Source of the DNA: Peptoclostridium litorale DSM 5388
GTDB taxonomy: Bacteria; Bacillota; Clostridia; Peptostreptococcales; Peptostreptococcaceae
Assembly: GCF_900141635.1 (NCBI RefSeq)
Contig: NZ_FSRH01000001.1
Coordinates: 186,001 to 250,000, forward strand
Direction: 5' to 3'
DNA length: 64,000 bases
The position numbers were made by a program, and so were the translations under genes. Under the pieces are notes generated by a model. It saw only the letters and a program-made list of their open reading frames with translations, made no database searches and was not told the origin of the DNA. This document shows positions 62,643-64,000 of this stretch, piece by piece. Each line of letters begins with the position of its first letter. Position 1 is the first letter of the stretch.

Positions 62643-63880
62643 TAGTCTGCCGCCCTCTTGAGGAATATGTCCTCGAGCACAAGCGCATAGCCTTTGGCGT
62701 CGAAGCCCTCCTCCTTGCTCTTTAGATTTGAAATTGGTTCTTTCAAAATCTTCTTAAGGGATGATTTGACAGTCCTCTCCAGCATTTCATACTGCTTTGG
62801 GCTAAGGTCCATTTTGCTTCGTATGCTTGATAGCGCCTCATTTTTAACTTCCTCGCACTTTTGGTTTAGCGCGGATATTATGGGATCGAACTTCGAAAGC
62901 TCAAGCCAGCGCGTGAACTCGCTGAGCCTTTCGTTTACAATTTCAAATGCCCTTATCGAAAGCCTCTCCCTCCTTTGCTCGTTGTGTTCGAGTATCTTTT
63001 CTATGTCGTCTATCAGCCTAAGCCTTACATTTTCAATTTCTCCAACCTGCGCCTCTACGTCCCTTGGCACTGCCATGTCGAGTATGAAAAGCTCCTTTTC
63101 AGTCTTTAAAACGGCCTCTTTAGTTATGATCGCGTGTGGCGCCGAAGTTGCGCATATGAGAACTTCGCAGTCCTTGAGCCTTTCATATCTGTGCTCGTAG
63201 TCTGTCATATGGACATTGCCGTACCTGCCTACGGCGTAGTCTTTTCCCCTTCTTCCCACTGCAAATACCTCTTTTGCGCCTTCTTCTACAAGGTAGTCTA
63301 TGCAAAGCTTTCCTATATTGCCAAGACCTATGACCATTGCGTTTTTGCCATTTATTCCGCCTGTTTCGTTTTTTATGAATTTAACCCCCACGTACGCAGT
63401 CGAAATGGGGTGCTCTGAAATTTTCAGCTCCCTTTTTACATGCCTTGCACACGCTATTGCCTCCATGAACAGCCTGTTCATAGCTTTTTCTCCGTATCCC
63501 GCTTCAAGTGAAAAGTCAAGAGCCTCCCTGACCTGGCAGAGTATCTGGTCTTCGCCTATTACAAGCGAATCAAGCCCAGATGCTACCATGAAAAGGTGTC
63601 TTGCTGCGTCTTTTGAGCTGCGAGAATAGACATATTTTTCATCCTGTATATCCAGCTTTTTACAGTAGAGTGATACCACGTCGTCAATACGGGTAATGTT
63701 TTCGTCAAATGAAAAATATATTTCGCTTCTGTTGCACGTGGAAAGTATGACTACGCCCTTGGCTCCAAGCTCCATCAGGCTGTTTGCCATATCCCTTTTC
63801 CTTCTCGCGGTGAAAAAGGCATTTTCCCTGATTTCGTATTTTGCCGTCTTATAGCTAAGTCCTACAACTCCAATATTCAT
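62642..63880 (-). CDS. hemA: Glutamyl-tRNA reductase
   Basis: 412 aa. First step of the C5 tetrapyrrole pathway. Catalytic Cys in ILSTCNRSEIYF, NADPH-binding AMVIGLGNIGKLCIDYL, and a C-terminal dimerisation helix. ATG 63880 sits three bases after the stop of the upstream gene (TAAGTATG), so translation is coupled through the whole operon. Confidence 0.97.
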   Translation of the reverse strand: MNIGVVGLSYKTAKYEIRENAFFTARRKRDMANSLMELGAKGVVILSTCNRSEIYFSFDENITRIDDVVSLYCKKLDIQDEKYVYSRSSKDAARHLFMVASGLDSLVIGEDQILCQVREALDFSLEAGYGEKAMNRLFMEAIACARHVKRELKISEHPISTAYVGVKFIKNETGGINGKNAMVIGLGNIGKLCIDYLVEEGAKEVFAVGRRGKDYAVGRYGNVHMTDYEHRYERLKDCEVLICATSAPHAIITKEAVLKTEKELFILDMAVPRDVEAQVGEIENVRLRLIDDIEKILEHNEQRRERLSIRAFEIVNERLSEFTRWLELSKFDPIISALNQKCEEVKNEALSSIRSKMDLSPKQYEMLERTVKSSLKKILKEPISNLKSKEEGFDAKGYALVLEDIFLKRAAD

Positions 63881-63883
63881 ACT

Positions 63884-64000
63884 TATTCACCAATCTTTCC
63901 AATACCTAGTGCAAATTCAACAGTATCGTTTATGCTTTCAAATACAAGCGGGTAGTCCATGTCTTTTCTCTTTATGATTATAGTCTGTGCGCCTTCCATT
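63884..64000 (-). CDS. C-terminal end of a gene upstream of hemA (partial)
   Basis: An open minus-strand frame enters from the window edge and stops at TAA 63884-63886. The visible end reads GAQTIIIKRKDMDYPLVFES and VEFALGIGKIGE. Too short to identify; an ATG at 63999 could also make it a 38-aa protein. Confidence 0.5.

Overview
The window reads as the chromosome of a low-GC Gram-positive anaerobe of the class Clostridia. Shine-Dalgarno sites are strong, TTG/GTG starts are common, hairpin terminators are long, and the gene set is anaerobic (hybrid cluster protein, acetate kinase, 2[4Fe-4S] ferredoxin, no respiratory oxidase). A selenoprotein-using amino-acid fermenter of the Peptostreptococcaceae type would fit, but the genus is inference.

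The most notable locus is at 4.1-5.7 kb. It is an hgcA-hgcB pair, the two proteins required for mercury methylation, lying divergently from a pabA-pabB-pabC operon for p-aminobenzoate. Both hgc genes carry an in-frame TGA where selenocysteine would make sense. In hgcB the TGA replaces the conserved Cys of the GVGC motif, and reading through it restores the family's C-terminal Cys-Cys. In hgcA a TGA follows a Cys at codon 11 of the only well-supported start. Each TGA is followed at a suitable distance by a hairpin resembling a bacterial SECIS element.

Layout. 0-1 kb: rhodanese-type lipoprotein (cut by the edge). 1.2-4 kb: pab operon. 4.2-5.7 kb: hgcAB. 5.8-6.6 kb: cytochrome b5-like lipoprotein plus a four-helix membrane protein. 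6.7-13.7 kb: signalling cluster behind a c-di-GMP-I riboswitch (SpoIIE phosphatase, HATPase kinase, chemoreceptor, STAS antagonist, GGDEF-EAL). 13.8-17.6 kb: small proteins, ApbE, NapH-like ferredoxin. 18-24.3 kb: two more chemoreceptors and a tRNA-queuosine mannosyltransferase-like enzyme. 24.5-25.2 kb: preQ1-I riboswitch and queT. 25.7-27.3 kb: very acidic exported protein. 27.4-39.8 kb: transporters, regulators and small membrane proteins (Lrp/YdcZ, GGDEF-EAL, GNAT/ATP-grasp, XRE/DUF2975, EamA, Qnr-like pentapeptide repeat, MarR/cyclase, TetR/FUSC-like). 39.9-51.5 kb: Hcp, OFA-type MFS, Rh-type ammonium channel, SLC13-like permease, hydrolases, acetate kinase. 52.2-57.3 kb: decayed accessory stretch with fragments of ISL3-, IS21- and IS3-type elements and broken genes, interrupted by an intact guanidine-I riboswitch and Gdx exporter. 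57.4-64 kb: heme/siroheme operon in transcription order hemA, precorrin-2 dehydrogenase, hemC, cobA-hemD, hemB, hemL, tightly coupled.

Three riboswitch classes (c-di-GMP-I, preQ1-I, guanidine-I) each precede a functionally matching gene or cluster. No tRNA, rRNA or CRISPR array was seen.
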